Source of the DNA: Methanosarcina vacuolata Z-761
GTDB taxonomy: Archaea > Halobacteriota > Methanosarcinia > Methanosarcinales > Methanosarcinaceae
DNA length: 64,000 bases
Reading direction: 5' to 3'
NCBI RefSeq assembly: GCF_000969905.1
Contig: NZ_CP009520.1
Coordinates: forward strand, 2,480,001 to 2,544,000
The first letter of the stretch is position 1. The number at the start of each line of letters is the position of its first letter. A program made the translations under genes and the position numbers. This document shows, piece after piece, positions 46,208-55,424 of this stretch. The notes under the pieces were generated by a model that was not told the DNA's origin, did not search any database, and saw nothing but the letters and a program-made list of their open reading frames with translations.

Positions 46208-47106
46208 TTGTAGATCTTGATTTCCTTGACACCAACCTGCCCATCTTTGATGGCACCGTGACTCTGGGATCTGTGATAAAGTTTATACTTATTCTTTCTT
46301 TTTCAACCTTCTTTGCTAAAATTCTTTCACTTTATATGCGCAGGTCTCTCAAAGATAAGGTCAGTAAGGATGCAGGGGAGACTATCATCAAAATCGTTTA
46401 CTATGGCATACTTACTATCGTGTTTTTTTCTAATCTACGTCTTATAGGAATTAATCCTTCAGGGTTCCTGCTGGCAGGAGGGGTGGCAGGTATTGTCCTT
46501 GGTTTTGCAAGCCAGAACATTGTGGGAAATCTGGTTTCGGGTTTTTTCCTGATGGTCGAAAGGCCAATTAAAATAGGGGACCAGGTTCAAATCAGTGATG
46601 TGGCGGGTTATGTCATAGATATCCGAATTATTTCTACCCTTATACGGACTTATGATGGGCTCCTTGTTCGCATCCCTAACCAGCAGGTCTTTACAACAAA
46701 TATCACAAATATTGTAGAGCATCCTGTCCGCAGGTTTGAGCATACAATCAGGATCCGTTATAGCGACGATGCCAATGCCGCAATCTGGCTTATCAAGGAT
46801 CTTATCGACAAAGAACCATTTGCCCTCCTGAATCCTTCACCTTCGGTTTTCGTAAGCGACCTTGGAGACAGCTCGGTAAATATTACTGTAAGGATCTGGG
46901 CGCCTGTGAACGAGTGGTTCGGAATAAAAACCAGGATTCTATGGGATATAAAACAGACCCTGGAAGAAAATGGCATCGAGATTCCTTTACCGCAGCGCGT
47001 AGTTCACATTCAGACCGATTCAAAAAAGGTTCCTGATAAACTGGAACCGGTGCCGGAAAAAGAAATCGAAAGCGTACTGAATTACGAAGAAAGAGTTTTA
47101 GCCTGA
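46195..47106 (+). CDS. MscS-family mechanosensitive channel, DUF432 partner
   Basis: 303 residues with three membrane helices and the MscS body. The pore helix is GGVAGIVLGFASQNIVGNLV, followed by FLMVERPIKIGDQVQISD and IPNQQVFTTNITNI. The vestibule ends in IPLPQRVVHI, as in archaeal MscS proteins. The GTG at 46195 overlaps the DUF432 gene; a TTG at 46204 is an alternative. It opens under membrane tension. It is the second MscS in six kilobases and differs clearly from the one at 41159, so the two are not a recent duplicate. Confidence 0.92.
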   Translation: MGILIVDLDFLDTNLPIFDGTVTLGSVIKFILILSFSTFFAKILSLYMRRSLKDKVSKDAGETIIKIVYYGILTIVFFSNLRLIGINPSGFLLAGGVAGIVLGFASQNIVGNLVSGFFLMVERPIKIGDQVQISDVAGYVIDIRIISTLIRTYDGLLVRIPNQQVFTTNITNIVEHPVRRFEHTIRIRYSDDANAAIWLIKDLIDKEPFALLNPSPSVFVSDLGDSSVNITVRIWAPVNEWFGIKTRILWDIKQTLEENGIEIPLPQRVVHIQTDSKKVPDKLEPVPEKEIESVLNYEERVLA

Positions 47107-47200
47107 GTAAACCTGTTACTGAGTAAATCTATTATTGAGTAAACCTGTTACTGAGTAAACCTGTTATTGAGTAAACCTGTTATTGAGTAAACCTATTAAA
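47104..47200. repeat. 16-17-bp tandem repeat after the MscS gene, six copies
   Basis: Units TGAGTAAACCTGTTA(C/T) repeated with small changes, starting within the MscS stop codon. The stop-rich sequence (TGA, TAA in several frames) may also serve as a strong translation end. Confidence 0.88.
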
Positions 47201-47502
47201 CAGACATATTTGCTTAAATAGTCCCTGACTATCGAAATAAAAAGGATTTTTGACTAAAATAAAGCAACATATTATTATATTTGTTGGTATATAGTAATAG
47301 GTCTAAAACGAATAGCATTTTTACATAAATTAAGTGAAACTATGAGATCATAGTGAAATATGAAGTCAATGAGATTAATGATATTAATGAAACCAATGGT
47401 CCTTAGATCAACGTCAATGGAAAGATAATATAACAGATATATCACAGATGGATATTCTGATATTATACCAAGTTTGATATTATACCAGAGGATAGCGATC
47501 TT
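47201..47502. other. promoter spacer of the M3 peptidase gene
   Basis: AT-rich, with direct repeats (GATATTATACCA at ~47458 and ~47475) just before the start. No gene seen. Confidence 0.4.
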
Positions 47503-49545
47503 ATGAAATTAAAATCGGTTAAAGGGCTTATAGCTTCAGGGATGTTCAAAGGCCCTCTAGCTCTCGGAGCATTACTGTCTCTTGCAGTTTTTCCGGAAGG
47601 CAGGGCTTCTGGAAAGCTGGAGAAATCTTTTGAAGGCACAGACAATAGCACAGACAATGAAAATGCAGGCAATGAAAATGCAGGCAATGAAAATGCAGGC
47701 AATGAACATACTTCCGAGATACTTGATCCCGGTAAGGTTCCGACAGAATGGAATGATGCATATCTTTTCAGTAGCAGGGAAGATGCTTCGAAAGAGCTCG
47801 ATAGACTAAAAAATGGGCCACAGGAAATAAACGAAACTTTTCGTCTGAAATTTGAAAAATTGTCAGGGCCTGTTATGCTTGAGTATCTGGAAACCGAAAA
47901 GGCTTACTCAAAATCGATTGATGTCCTGTATACTTATGCATATACTCAGCTCAGTAAAAACGTTAATGAATCGTTCCTTATTTCCCTGCTTGGAAGTGTT
48001 CAGGATCTGCTTACCGAATACAAGAAAGCCACAGCCTTTGCAACTGTAAAATTGACCTCGCTTGGGAAAGAGGAATGGAACAGGCTTTTTTCCGAAGAAC
48101 CCGGACTTGAGTCTTACAGGGCCTATCTTGAAGCCAACTATATGAGGTTTATAGAGCACAGGCCAAGGGATGAAGCCCAGGCTGCGTATCTTGCAGAACT
48201 TGAAAACCAGCGCATGAAACTGGAAACTGAAGCACTTTCCGAGATCACGAATAAGGTTACAAAGGCGGGAGAAATCACGCTTGAGAACGGAGAGAAGTTT
48301 TCTGTTAATTCCCAGTCCTACAGTACTTTACTATCAACAGACCCGAGCCGGGAAAACAGAAAAAACTGTTATGATAAGAGGTTCTACCACCTGATTAATG
48401 AATCCGATTCCATGGCAGCTCTGTATTCCAGAAAAGCCAAGCTTGATGACCTTGTTGCCAGAGAGTTGAACTATACGGATTTCTATGACTACAGCCTGTA
48501 TAACCTCTATCTAACTCATGCCCAGGTTGAGGACATGAATGCCGTTTTCAAGCAGGGGAAAGAGGTTTTTGAGGCTTACAATGAGTTCAGAAAGAAAAAG
48601 CTCGGGCTTGACGTGCTCAAACCATATGACCTTATTCTGCAGCTGACGAACCAGCCTGGAAAGAAATACGCTTACATAGATGCTCTGCAAGAGATTCAGA
48701 AATCCTACTCAAGGATGGACCCCAATTTCAAAGAGATCTTTTTGAAAATGGTTACTGGCGGTTTCATAGATGTATACCCTGACCCTGAGCATGGAAAACA
48801 GCCAGGGGGTTATTGCACCGATTCCTGTGCGCTGAAAGCTCCGCCTCTGATTTTTATGAACTATGACGGCCTTATCAGAGACCAGAAAACTTTAACCCAC
48901 GAAATGGGACATACCATTAATTTTTACCTTATGGGCAACTTCGTAGACTACCTTTACTGCACAGGTACGATCTATGAAATGGAAATTCCTTCTACTTTCA
49001 ATGAAGAGCTATTTGTTGATTACATTGTCGAAAATTCGGATAGGGATACCGCAGTTGCAGTCCTTTCCCAGCAGGTCGATGATTACCAGAACTTCTTTAC
49101 CAGGCAGCCCTTGATTACGGAATTCGAATATAAAGCACACAGGCTCTGTGCAGAAAAAGAAGCGGTAAGCGGAGCGGAACTTAATGCTATCTGGACCGAC
49201 CTTTCTAAAGAATACAGGAGCCGTTCAGTAGAGTATTACCCTGAAGATTCCGCAGAATGGACTTATATCAACCATATTTACCTGACAAGCAACTACTACA
49301 CCTTCAACTACGCGGTTTCAAAGGCAATAACCCTTGCTCTCTTCAAACAGTACAGGGAAGAGCCAGACGCTTTTAACAAAAACTATGTTGCGTACCTCTC
49401 GGCAGGCTCGACAATGCCTCCGGAAGAAAAACTCAAGGAATACTTCGGGATCAAAATCGACAGGCAGCTTTTTGAAGACGCGATGGACGTTGTTGAGTTG
49501 AGGATTCAGGAATTGTATAAACTGGCAAGGGAAGGAGAATTCTGA
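47503..49545 (+). CDS. exported M3-family oligoendopeptidase F-type metallopeptidase
   Basis: 680 residues. The N-terminal ~36 resemble a signal sequence or membrane anchor (GPLALGALLSLAVFPEGRAS). A short linker carries three AGNEN repeats (~52-66). The catalytic domain shows HEMGH at 466-470, the M3 zinc site, with a Glu ligand in the MEIPSTFNEELFVDY segment ~25 residues later. Oligoendopeptidase F cleaves short peptides; most family members are cytoplasmic, so an exported one would process external peptides for uptake. The export signal is clear but not a perfect Sec signal. Single gene. Confidence 0.88.
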   Translation: MKLKSVKGLIASGMFKGPLALGALLSLAVFPEGRASGKLEKSFEGTDNSTDNENAGNENAGNENAGNEHTSEILDPGKVPTEWNDAYLFSSREDASKELDRLKNGPQEINETFRLKFEKLSGPVMLEYLETEKAYSKSIDVLYTYAYTQLSKNVNESFLISLLGSVQDLLTEYKKATAFATVKLTSLGKEEWNRLFSEEPGLESYRAYLEANYMRFIEHRPRDEAQAAYLAELENQRMKLETEALSEITNKVTKAGEITLENGEKFSVNSQSYSTLLSTDPSRENRKNCYDKRFYHLINESDSMAALYSRKAKLDDLVARELNYTDFYDYSLYNLYLTHAQVEDMNAVFKQGKEVFEAYNEFRKKKLGLDVLKPYDLILQLTNQPGKKYAYIDALQEIQKSYSRMDPNFKEIFLKMVTGGFIDVYPDPEHGKQPGGYCTDSCALKAPPLIFMNYDGLIRDQKTLTHEMGHTINFYLMGNFVDYLYCTGTIYEMEIPSTFNEELFVDYIVENSDRDTAVAVLSQQVDDYQNFFTRQPLITEFEYKAHRLCAEKEAVSGAELNAIWTDLSKEYRSRSVEYYPEDSAEWTYINHIYLTSNYYTFNYAVSKAITLALFKQYREEPDAFNKNYVAYLSAGSTMPPEEKLKEYFGIKIDRQLFEDAMDVVELRIQELYKLAREGEF

Positions 49546-49663
49546 AAGGTGTTCGGGAGAGGAAAATCTATAACGTTTCTATTAAAGACGTAAGTCATTA
49601 ACTGTAAGTCTTTGAATCTTTTTTACATTTTTCTTAAGCAAGAAGAGTTAAGAACGTTTGTTA

Positions 49664-50035
49664 TTAACTTGAAACTGTACAATTGATATAGTAGCCTACT
49701 ATAAGAGATGTCAATAGAAAAATTGTTCCAATTCCAGTATATAATTTAGATTTTAATAGAGATTCAGCTTTATCTAAATTATAATTCCATTTTGTCGAGG
49801 AAAATTCAATTATTGATTTTCCTGATTCTATTGCTGAGTACCCTACTAGTGATGTCCCAATTATACCTATGGTCAAGTATATTTCAAAAATAAATCCTGT
49901 AAGTAACTTAAATGACATATAGAGAAAAATAACATTTAGAAGAATACATATAATAATTTTCCTCTTATTTATAGTGTTTTTTTCTAATATGTATTTCTGA
50001 AATGATTCCTGATCCTTAACTTCTGCCCTCTTCAT
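49664..50035 (-). CDS. small membrane protein
   Basis: 123 residues with an N-terminal polar helix, two membrane helices close together (~28-46 and ~50-68; IIICILLNVIFLYMSFKLLT, then IYLTIGIIGTSLVGYSAI) and a third at ~100-117. The AT-rich codon use differs from the peptidase gene before it, which suggests accessory DNA. No family recognised. Confidence 0.55.
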   Translation of the reverse strand: MKRAEVKDQESFQKYILEKNTINKRKIIICILLNVIFLYMSFKLLTGFIFEIYLTIGIIGTSLVGYSAIESGKSIIEFSSTKWNYNLDKAESLLKSKLYTGIGTIFLLTSLIVGYYINCTVSS

Positions 50036-50127
50036 GAAGGTACTTAAGCAAATTTTACTATTTGATTGTTTAGTTTTTTTGAGTTGGATTTTCTCTTAGA
50101 TCTATCTCAAAATATTTTTATTTACCA

Positions 50128-50416
50128 TTTACATTTCGACCCCCCTCTCAAAAATAAGGTGATTTTTGCAACAACTGAACAAACTTATTGAATTAGATGT
50201 GGGCATATGCTCAACAAAATCAATGATTTTAACTTGAATCCCACAATGTTCAAAAAAATTCAGTTTAAATTTAGAAAAATAGTTAAAAATTTAGGAATAT
50301 ATAAAGACATATAGTAAATCATACGTGATTAATATGGAAGTGGAATCACAATTATCAATGAACTGTGTGAATAAAAAAATTAAGTTGTGTTTTTTTGGAG
50401 GGGGTCAAAATGTAAA
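50128..50416. mobile_element. MITE-like element with inverted repeats, no gene
   Basis: The left end TTTACATTTCGACCCCC is matched inverted at the right end (revcomp TTTACATTTTGACCCCC; one mismatch). The ~290-base body has no transposase. Its left 135 bases recur at 17370-17497, so the sequence has moved or been copied. A target duplication could not be made out. It lies next to a restriction-gene remnant. Confidence 0.6.
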
Positions 50417-50469
50417 ATTACAGGAAACTTATAAAGGAAAAGCAGAAAAAAACTATTTCAGAACTTCCT

Positions 50470-50658
50470 CTAACGTCGGTATTGGTGCTTCCATAAAAAT
50501 TCGCCATAACTGATATTAGATATTTTTATTGCTGGGACTCCTTTTTCACAAAAGTTTTTGCTTTTAAATGCAAAACCAGACGTTATTTTACAGACCGAAT
50601 TGATTGTAGTCCAGCTCCGTCCTGTTGGAAGTGTCTGTAGATTTTCAGTGTCAGTCAT
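50470..50658 (-). pseudogene. hsdS: truncated type I restriction specificity subunit (HsdS)
   Basis: From the ATG at 50658 (GGAG ribosome site 8 bases before) the product reads through TLPTGRSWTTINSVCKITSG, then FAFKSKNFCEKGVPAIKI and SNISYGEFLWK. This is the start of the first target-recognition domain of HsdS. It stops after ~63 residues where normal subunits have ~400. The break lies within ~80 bases of the MITE-like element. It is a remnant of a type I restriction-modification locus. Confidence 0.8.
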
Positions 50659-50767
50659 CTGGATCTCCGTGAGTTTCAAAAGAACTTAATTTATATAATC
50701 GTTCTCTTTTAGAATTTGGCTGAACCAAACAGATTATTTTGGGATATTTATTCCTATATACTCTCAT

Positions 50768-50800
50768 TATGCCGCCAGAACCTCATTTAATTCTATCTCC
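50768..50800 (-). pseudogene. C-terminal scrap ending ELNEVLAA-stop, one of three
   Basis: On the minus strand the sequence reads EIELNEVLAA then TAA. Very similar ends, NTELYEALAA-stop and NTELNEALAA-stop, occur at 51708-51750 and 53436-53480. It may be the tail of a lost gene, perhaps the methylase of the HsdS remnant; that identity is a guess. Confidence 0.4.
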
Positions 50801-50975
50801 CAACTTATCCCCCAACTTTTCTTCTAATTTTTCACCGAACTTTCGCCCATTCTACTCGAAATTTATATTTAACATTACCAAAATTTGTAATGTAAGTTCT
50901 GAATAAAAAATTAATATGATTGTTTAAGTTTCAAAATAAATCACTAATCCTTTTAGTACTTCAGGAAGAATTATT

Positions 50976-51659
50976 ATGAAAAAGACACTGGGTAGTCATA
51001 TTTTCGAGGATGCTCCGATCACGTCAATGGTTATTGTTTTGCTATTATTTGCCATTTTTCAATTGCAACACCGCTCAGTTTTTCCTGATGATTGGTTTCC
51101 TTCTCAATTTGCAGTTTCATCTTTCATGATTCTCTTTTGTGTGTGGATTTTAAGTGAAATTATAAACTTTCTTTTTAGCAGGAAGAATTCTCAGACGACA
51201 AATAAGGATAAGGGTTCTTGTTGGATCATTATAGCAATGGCCTGGTCAGTACTCTTTATTGCTTTTACGTTACGTGGTTCTGATATAGGAATATTCGGCG
51301 GAAATTTCCAATATGCAGGACTTGTTTTGATTGCGGTCGGTATTATACTCCGCGAATGGTCAATCTGGATTCTTGGAAAGTATTTTACTGGGCAGGTACA
51401 GGTTCGTGAAAAAGCAAAGCTCGTAACAAATGGACCGTACAGATATATTCGACACCCATCCTATACTGGAGGTATGCTGTCCCTGATAGGGATTACTCTA
51501 GCGATTGGAACCTGGTTCGGAGCGCTCGTTGCATTCCTTTTAAGCTTAATCGCATATCAGTACCGCATACGTGTTGAAGAAGAGGCATTGCAAGAAGCTT
51601 TTGGTTCAGAATATGAGGAGTACAAAAATAGAACATATAAGCTATTTCCAGGTTTTTGA
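50976..51659 (+). CDS. isoprenylcysteine carboxyl methyltransferase-family membrane protein
   Basis: 227 residues with five or so membrane helices. The C-terminal half has the ICMT/phospholipid methyltransferase signature: KLVTNGPYRYIRHPSYTGGM, then a helix and RVEEEALQEAFGSEYEEYK, with a final KLFPGF. The RHP and EEE-type residues bind S-adenosylmethionine at the membrane face. Prokaryotic members methylate lipids or unknown substrates, since archaea lack prenylated CaaX proteins of the yeast kind. The gene stands alone. Confidence 0.87.
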   Translation: MKKTLGSHIFEDAPITSMVIVLLLFAIFQLQHRSVFPDDWFPSQFAVSSFMILFCVWILSEIINFLFSRKNSQTTNKDKGSCWIIIAMAWSVLFIAFTLRGSDIGIFGGNFQYAGLVLIAVGIILREWSIWILGKYFTGQVQVREKAKLVTNGPYRYIRHPSYTGGMLSLIGITLAIGTWFGALVAFLLSLIAYQYRIRVEEEALQEAFGSEYEEYKNRTYKLFPGF

Positions 51660-51900
51660 AAAGAACCTGCGAAGTTACTTACTTTTGTTTTGTTACTTAC
51701 TTTTGTTTTACGCCGCCAGAGCTTCATATAATTCTGTATTGAAACTTTTCTCCGAACCTTCCTTTCTTAATTTTGAAGCACTTTTAAGATGTCAGTTGAT
51801 TAAATAATTGTCTACTTGTGTCTTTGGATGTAATCAAAAATTAGGCTCTGTAGAAAGCTTCTCTAAAATAGCTCCAAGAGGCTGAAAATAAACAAACAAA

Positions 51901-51910
51901 AATATATAAT
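51901..51910 (+). promoter_or_regulatory. TATA box, lipoprotein gene 1
   Basis: AATATATAAT, 78 bases before the TTG start, preceded by an AACAAACAAA purine tract as a TFB-site candidate. The same sequence lies at the same distance before gene 2. Confidence 0.6.
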
Positions 51911-51987
51911 GTAGTTCATTCTAAATTAATGAATACTTCATATTTCAGAGGATTTCTACAAAACCCATTGAAATTGACCGGGGATGA

Positions 51988-53418
51988 TTGGGATTGCGAA
52001 TATTACTACTTATTCTAACAATCTTTATTATTTTTAGTGGATGCATTGAAGAAAATAATCTTACTCAATCAAATGAGTCAGCATATCAAAGGCCAGGAAA
52101 TACGACACCAGAAAATCTGTCCTCAACAACCCTGTCATCCGATGAAGATATCCCTGAAATCGAAGTAACGTCCTTCTCAAGCATTTATATGCATGATAAT
52201 TCAGAAAATGTATTAAGTTACCTGTTTAGTTGGGATAATGTTCCCGGGAACGAAAGTAAAAAACTCAGTGATTACCTCAAGAATGATCTGAAAATTGATT
52301 GGGTAAGTAATGCGCAGATCATTAAAACCAATGACAATAATACAATCCGTGTTTTCACACCCAACAATTCTCTGGAGTTAAAGCTTGCAGACGATAAAAA
52401 TACGGTTCTAATAACCCCCAATCACATTCAATTAAAAGTAAAAGAGGAAAATGGTAAGCTTTGTATATACAGAGCTAAAGAATATGGCGGAGCGGACCCC
52501 GAAGAAAACAAACTTGGATATAATTTCAATGAAAGATATTACGCAGCATATGGGCTTTCAATAAAGAATAATGGTTCAAAAAATCTCGATTTTAAATTAA
52601 ATGAACTTCATATACGTGATGGAGATCAGATATTTAATACCATAAATATGGACCCTTACGGTTTTTATGTTAGATCAAAACTGGAGGTACTTTCAACCCT
52701 AGAAAAAGAAAATAAAATTGAAAATACAACTCTATCTCCAGGACAAACTATAAACGGATCTGTGGTTTTTCAGGTTAATTCATTGTATAACGAGTCATTT
52801 TTACTGATGTATAATGAAACTCCTATTTCCTCAGCATCTTTTGAAAAGAGTATAAAAGCTCTGAAAACAGCAGAACGTTACAATTACTCAGTAGTTTTTG
52901 GCATACCGCCTTATTTTAATGGTGATTTTGAAGCTTTTGAACCGAACCTTAGAGTGTATCCGTTCATATATCCCAACTGGGTAAACAGAAGTGTATTTGA
53001 ATTCTTCAACAAGGTAGATTCTGATAGCGTTTTGATGTCCTCTCCCAATGACATGAATTTTACCAGAATTGTCTATGCATTAAAAGTCGTACCTGAAAAA
53101 AACATAACGATGCTTTCTGGAAAAACACGTATCAATGTTGTTGATGATGCTGGAGAGGAACTAATTAACACATCCGATTCTTATGGGGATGATAAAATAG
53201 CAATTCTCAGGAATAAAACCTATGAACTCTATTCAGGAGAGAGTATAGACATTCCACAGACAAATTTATCTAACGTTACAATCATTCAAACTTCATTTGA
53301 ACGTTATGGAAATATGGATGTTGGCATTATTTGTTTTAATAATCAGGATATTATAATGGATGATTCTCAAAAGATAAATATAGCGATATCTAATAATTTA
53401 GGGGTTCATTTCCCTTAA
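51988..53418 (+). CDS. secreted lipoprotein, duplicate 1
   Basis: 476 residues from TTG (51988), with a GGGGATGA ribosome site. A lipobox IFSGC near residue 18 predicts lipid attachment on the outer membrane face. A Thr/Ser/Asn-rich linker follows, then a long beta-rich domain with conserved blocks such as SSIYMHDNSENVLSYLFSWD and LSPGQTINGSVVFQVNSLYN. The last block is typical of DUF4352-like or Ig-fold telomere-type accessory domains, suggesting ligand binding on the surface. The function is unknown. About 70% identical by eye to the gene at 53969-55414. Confidence 0.8.
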   Translation: MGLRILLLILTIFIIFSGCIEENNLTQSNESAYQRPGNTTPENLSSTTLSSDEDIPEIEVTSFSSIYMHDNSENVLSYLFSWDNVPGNESKKLSDYLKNDLKIDWVSNAQIIKTNDNNTIRVFTPNNSLELKLADDKNTVLITPNHIQLKVKEENGKLCIYRAKEYGGADPEENKLGYNFNERYYAAYGLSIKNNGSKNLDFKLNELHIRDGDQIFNTINMDPYGFYVRSKLEVLSTLEKENKIENTTLSPGQTINGSVVFQVNSLYNESFLLMYNETPISSASFEKSIKALKTAERYNYSVVFGIPPYFNGDFEAFEPNLRVYPFIYPNWVNRSVFEFFNKVDSDSVLMSSPNDMNFTRIVYALKVVPEKNITMLSGKTRINVVDDAGEELINTSDSYGDDKIAILRNKTYELYSGESIDIPQTNLSNVTIIQTSFERYGNMDVGIICFNNQDIIMDDSQKINIAISNNLGVHFP

Positions 53419-53435
53419 TAATCAGGATTTCATTT

Positions 53436-53480
53436 TTACGCTGCCAGAGCCTCATTCAATTCAGTGTTCAAACTTTTTAC
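53436..53480 (-). pseudogene. C-terminal scrap ending NTELNEALAA-stop
   Basis: See 50768-50800. Here it is preceded on the minus strand by a Lys/Ser repeat (SSVKSSVKS), which looks like a low-complexity linker of a lost protein. Confidence 0.4.
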
Positions 53481-53527
53481 TGAACTTTTCACCGAACTTT
53501 TCATCGAACTTTTCTCTCAACTTACTT

Positions 53528-53702
53528 TCAAAAATTAAGTTCTCTATTTTCCTTATTAACTTCACAATATCCGCCTTTATCTGGACCTATTCTCTTTAAA
53601 AGCCCTTTGTCTTTAAGATTTGTTATCTGTTTCTCAACTGCATGCGAGCTAATTCCTAAGATTTCAGCTAATTCCTAGGCAGAAATATATTTATTTTCTG
53701 AT
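53528..53702 (-). pseudogene. C-terminal winged-helix fragment with an in-frame UAG
   Basis: The minus strand encodes KYISA-stop-ELAEILGISS, HAVEKQITNLKDKGLLKRIG and PDKGGYCEVNKENRELNF then TGA. It is the C-terminal winged-helix HTH of an AlbA_2/RecG-like transcriptional regulator. The stop at 53675-53677 is TAG, sitting where homologues usually have Glu or Lys. The N-terminal domain is missing, so it is a remnant left between the duplicated lipoprotein units. Confidence 0.65.
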
Positions 53703-53881
53703 TAAGTCCGAGTATTTTCTCCGAACCTTTCTCCGAACATTTTATTATCAATTTTGAAGTACTTTTAAGATGTCAGTTGATTAAATAATTGTCTACTTGT
53801 GTCTTTGGATGTAATCAAAACTTAGGCTCGGTAGAAAATATATCTAAAATAGCTCCAAGAGGCTGAAAATAAACAAACAAA

Positions 53882-53891
53882 AATATATAAT
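53882..53891 (+). promoter_or_regulatory. TATA box, lipoprotein gene 2
   Basis: AATATATAAT at the same distance to the start as in copy 1. Confidence 0.6.
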
Positions 53892-53968
53892 GTAGTTCTT
53901 TCCAAATTAATGAAAACTTCTTATTTCAGAGGATTTCTACAAAACCCATTGAAATTGACCGGGGATGA

Positions 53969-55414
53969 TTGGGATTGCGAACTTTAATCTTTATTCTGAC
54001 AATCTTTACCATTTTTAGTGGATGCGTTGAAGAAAGTAATGTCACTCAATCAAATGAATCGGCATATCAAGGGTCAGGAAATACAACACCAGAAAATCAA
54101 TCATCAACAACCCTGTCATCCGAAGAAGAAAATATCCCAGAAATCGAAGTAACATCTTTCTCAAGTATTTATATGCACGATAATTCAGAAAATGTATTAA
54201 GTTACCTGTTTAGCTGGGATAATGTCCCGGGTAACGAAAGTAATAATCTCAGCAAATACCTCAAGAATGATCTGGAAATTGATTGGATAAGTAACGCGCA
54301 GATCATTAAAACCAATGACAATAATACAATCCGTGTTTTCACACCCGACAATTCTCTGGAGTTAAAGCTTGCAGACGATAAAAATACGGTTTTAATAATT
54401 CCTAATAACATTCAATTAAAAGTAAAACAGGAAAATGGTAGGCTTTGCATATACAGAGTTAAAGAATACCGTGGATCAAGTGATCCCGCAGAAGTCAAGC
54501 TCGGATATAATCTCAATGAAAAGTATTACGCGGCATATGACCTTTCAATAAAGAATAACGGTTCAAACGACCTCGATTTTAGATTAAACAAACTTCATGT
54601 ACGTGATGGAAATCGTACATTTAATACTACAAATCTGGACCCTTACGGTTTTTATGAGAGATCACATCTGGAGGTGCTTTCAAGCCTCAAAGAAGAAAAT
54701 AAAATTGAAAATATAACTCTGTCTCCCGGACAAACTATAAACGGATCTGTGGTTTTTCAGGTTAATTCGCTGTACAATGAATCATTTTTACTGATGTATA
54801 ACGAAACTCCTGTTTCCTCAGCCTCTTTAGAGAAAAGTATTGAAGCTTTAAGAGTTGCCGAACGCTTCAATTACTCAACGGTGTTTGGTATACCGCCTTA
54901 TTCTGAAGACCCTTCTGAATTAAATAGTGAAGGAACTCCGTTATTTTGCAGCTGGGTAAACAGAAGTGTATTTGAATTTTTCAATAAGGCAGATCCGGAG
55001 AACGTGATGGAACCTTCTCTCTACTCTCCCGATGAAATAAGCTGGACCAAAATTGTCTATGCATTGGAAGTCAAACCTGAAAAAAACATAACAACGCTTC
55101 CAGTAAAAAATAGGGACTCACATACGTACAGTCTTCTTGTTGTTGATGATGCCGGAGAGGAACTAATTAACACACACGAGATTGAAAAAATAGCATTTCT
55201 AAGAAATGGAACCTATCAGCACTATTCCAGAAATTCTCAAGATGTCCCACAGATGAATTTAACTAACCACACATTCGTTAGAACTTCATTTGAACGTACT
55301 TATGGAACTCCTATGAATGTTTACGTTTCGATTAATAATCAGAATCTTATACTGGACGATGACCTGAATGCAATTCTGGTAAGATATAGTGACGGAGGTT
55401 ATCATTTCGTTTAA
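53969..55414 (+). CDS. secreted lipoprotein, duplicate 2
   Basis: 481 residues from TTG. It has the same signal peptide with lipobox IFSGC, linker and beta-rich domain as its neighbour, with intact frames throughout. Differences concentrate in the last ~180 residues, including an insertion and a changed end. Two live copies kept side by side suggest dosage or diversification. A third, broken copy starts 11 bases after its stop. Membrane-anchored on the outside; ligand unknown. Confidence 0.8.
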   Translation: MGLRTLIFILTIFTIFSGCVEESNVTQSNESAYQGSGNTTPENQSSTTLSSEEENIPEIEVTSFSSIYMHDNSENVLSYLFSWDNVPGNESNNLSKYLKNDLEIDWISNAQIIKTNDNNTIRVFTPDNSLELKLADDKNTVLIIPNNIQLKVKQENGRLCIYRVKEYRGSSDPAEVKLGYNLNEKYYAAYDLSIKNNGSNDLDFRLNKLHVRDGNRTFNTTNLDPYGFYERSHLEVLSSLKEENKIENITLSPGQTINGSVVFQVNSLYNESFLLMYNETPVSSASLEKSIEALRVAERFNYSTVFGIPPYSEDPSELNSEGTPLFCSWVNRSVFEFFNKADPENVMEPSLYSPDEISWTKIVYALEVKPEKNITTLPVKNRDSHTYSLLVVDDAGEELINTHEIEKIAFLRNGTYQHYSRNSQDVPQMNLTNHTFVRTSFERTYGTPMNVYVSINNQNLILDDDLNAILVRYSDGGYHFV

Positions 55415-55424
55415 TATCAAGATT

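Larger units (their letters stand above)
51710..55414. repeat. tandem duplication of a ~1.98-kb lipoprotein gene unit
   Basis: Unit 1 (51760-53418) and unit 2 (53740-55414) share promoter, leader and coding sequence. The leader includes GATGTCAGTTGATTAAATAA and TGTCTTTGGATGTAATCAAA in both. A decayed third start follows at 55425-55500. Divergence is higher in the 3' third of the genes than in the first two thirds. Confidence 0.9.
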
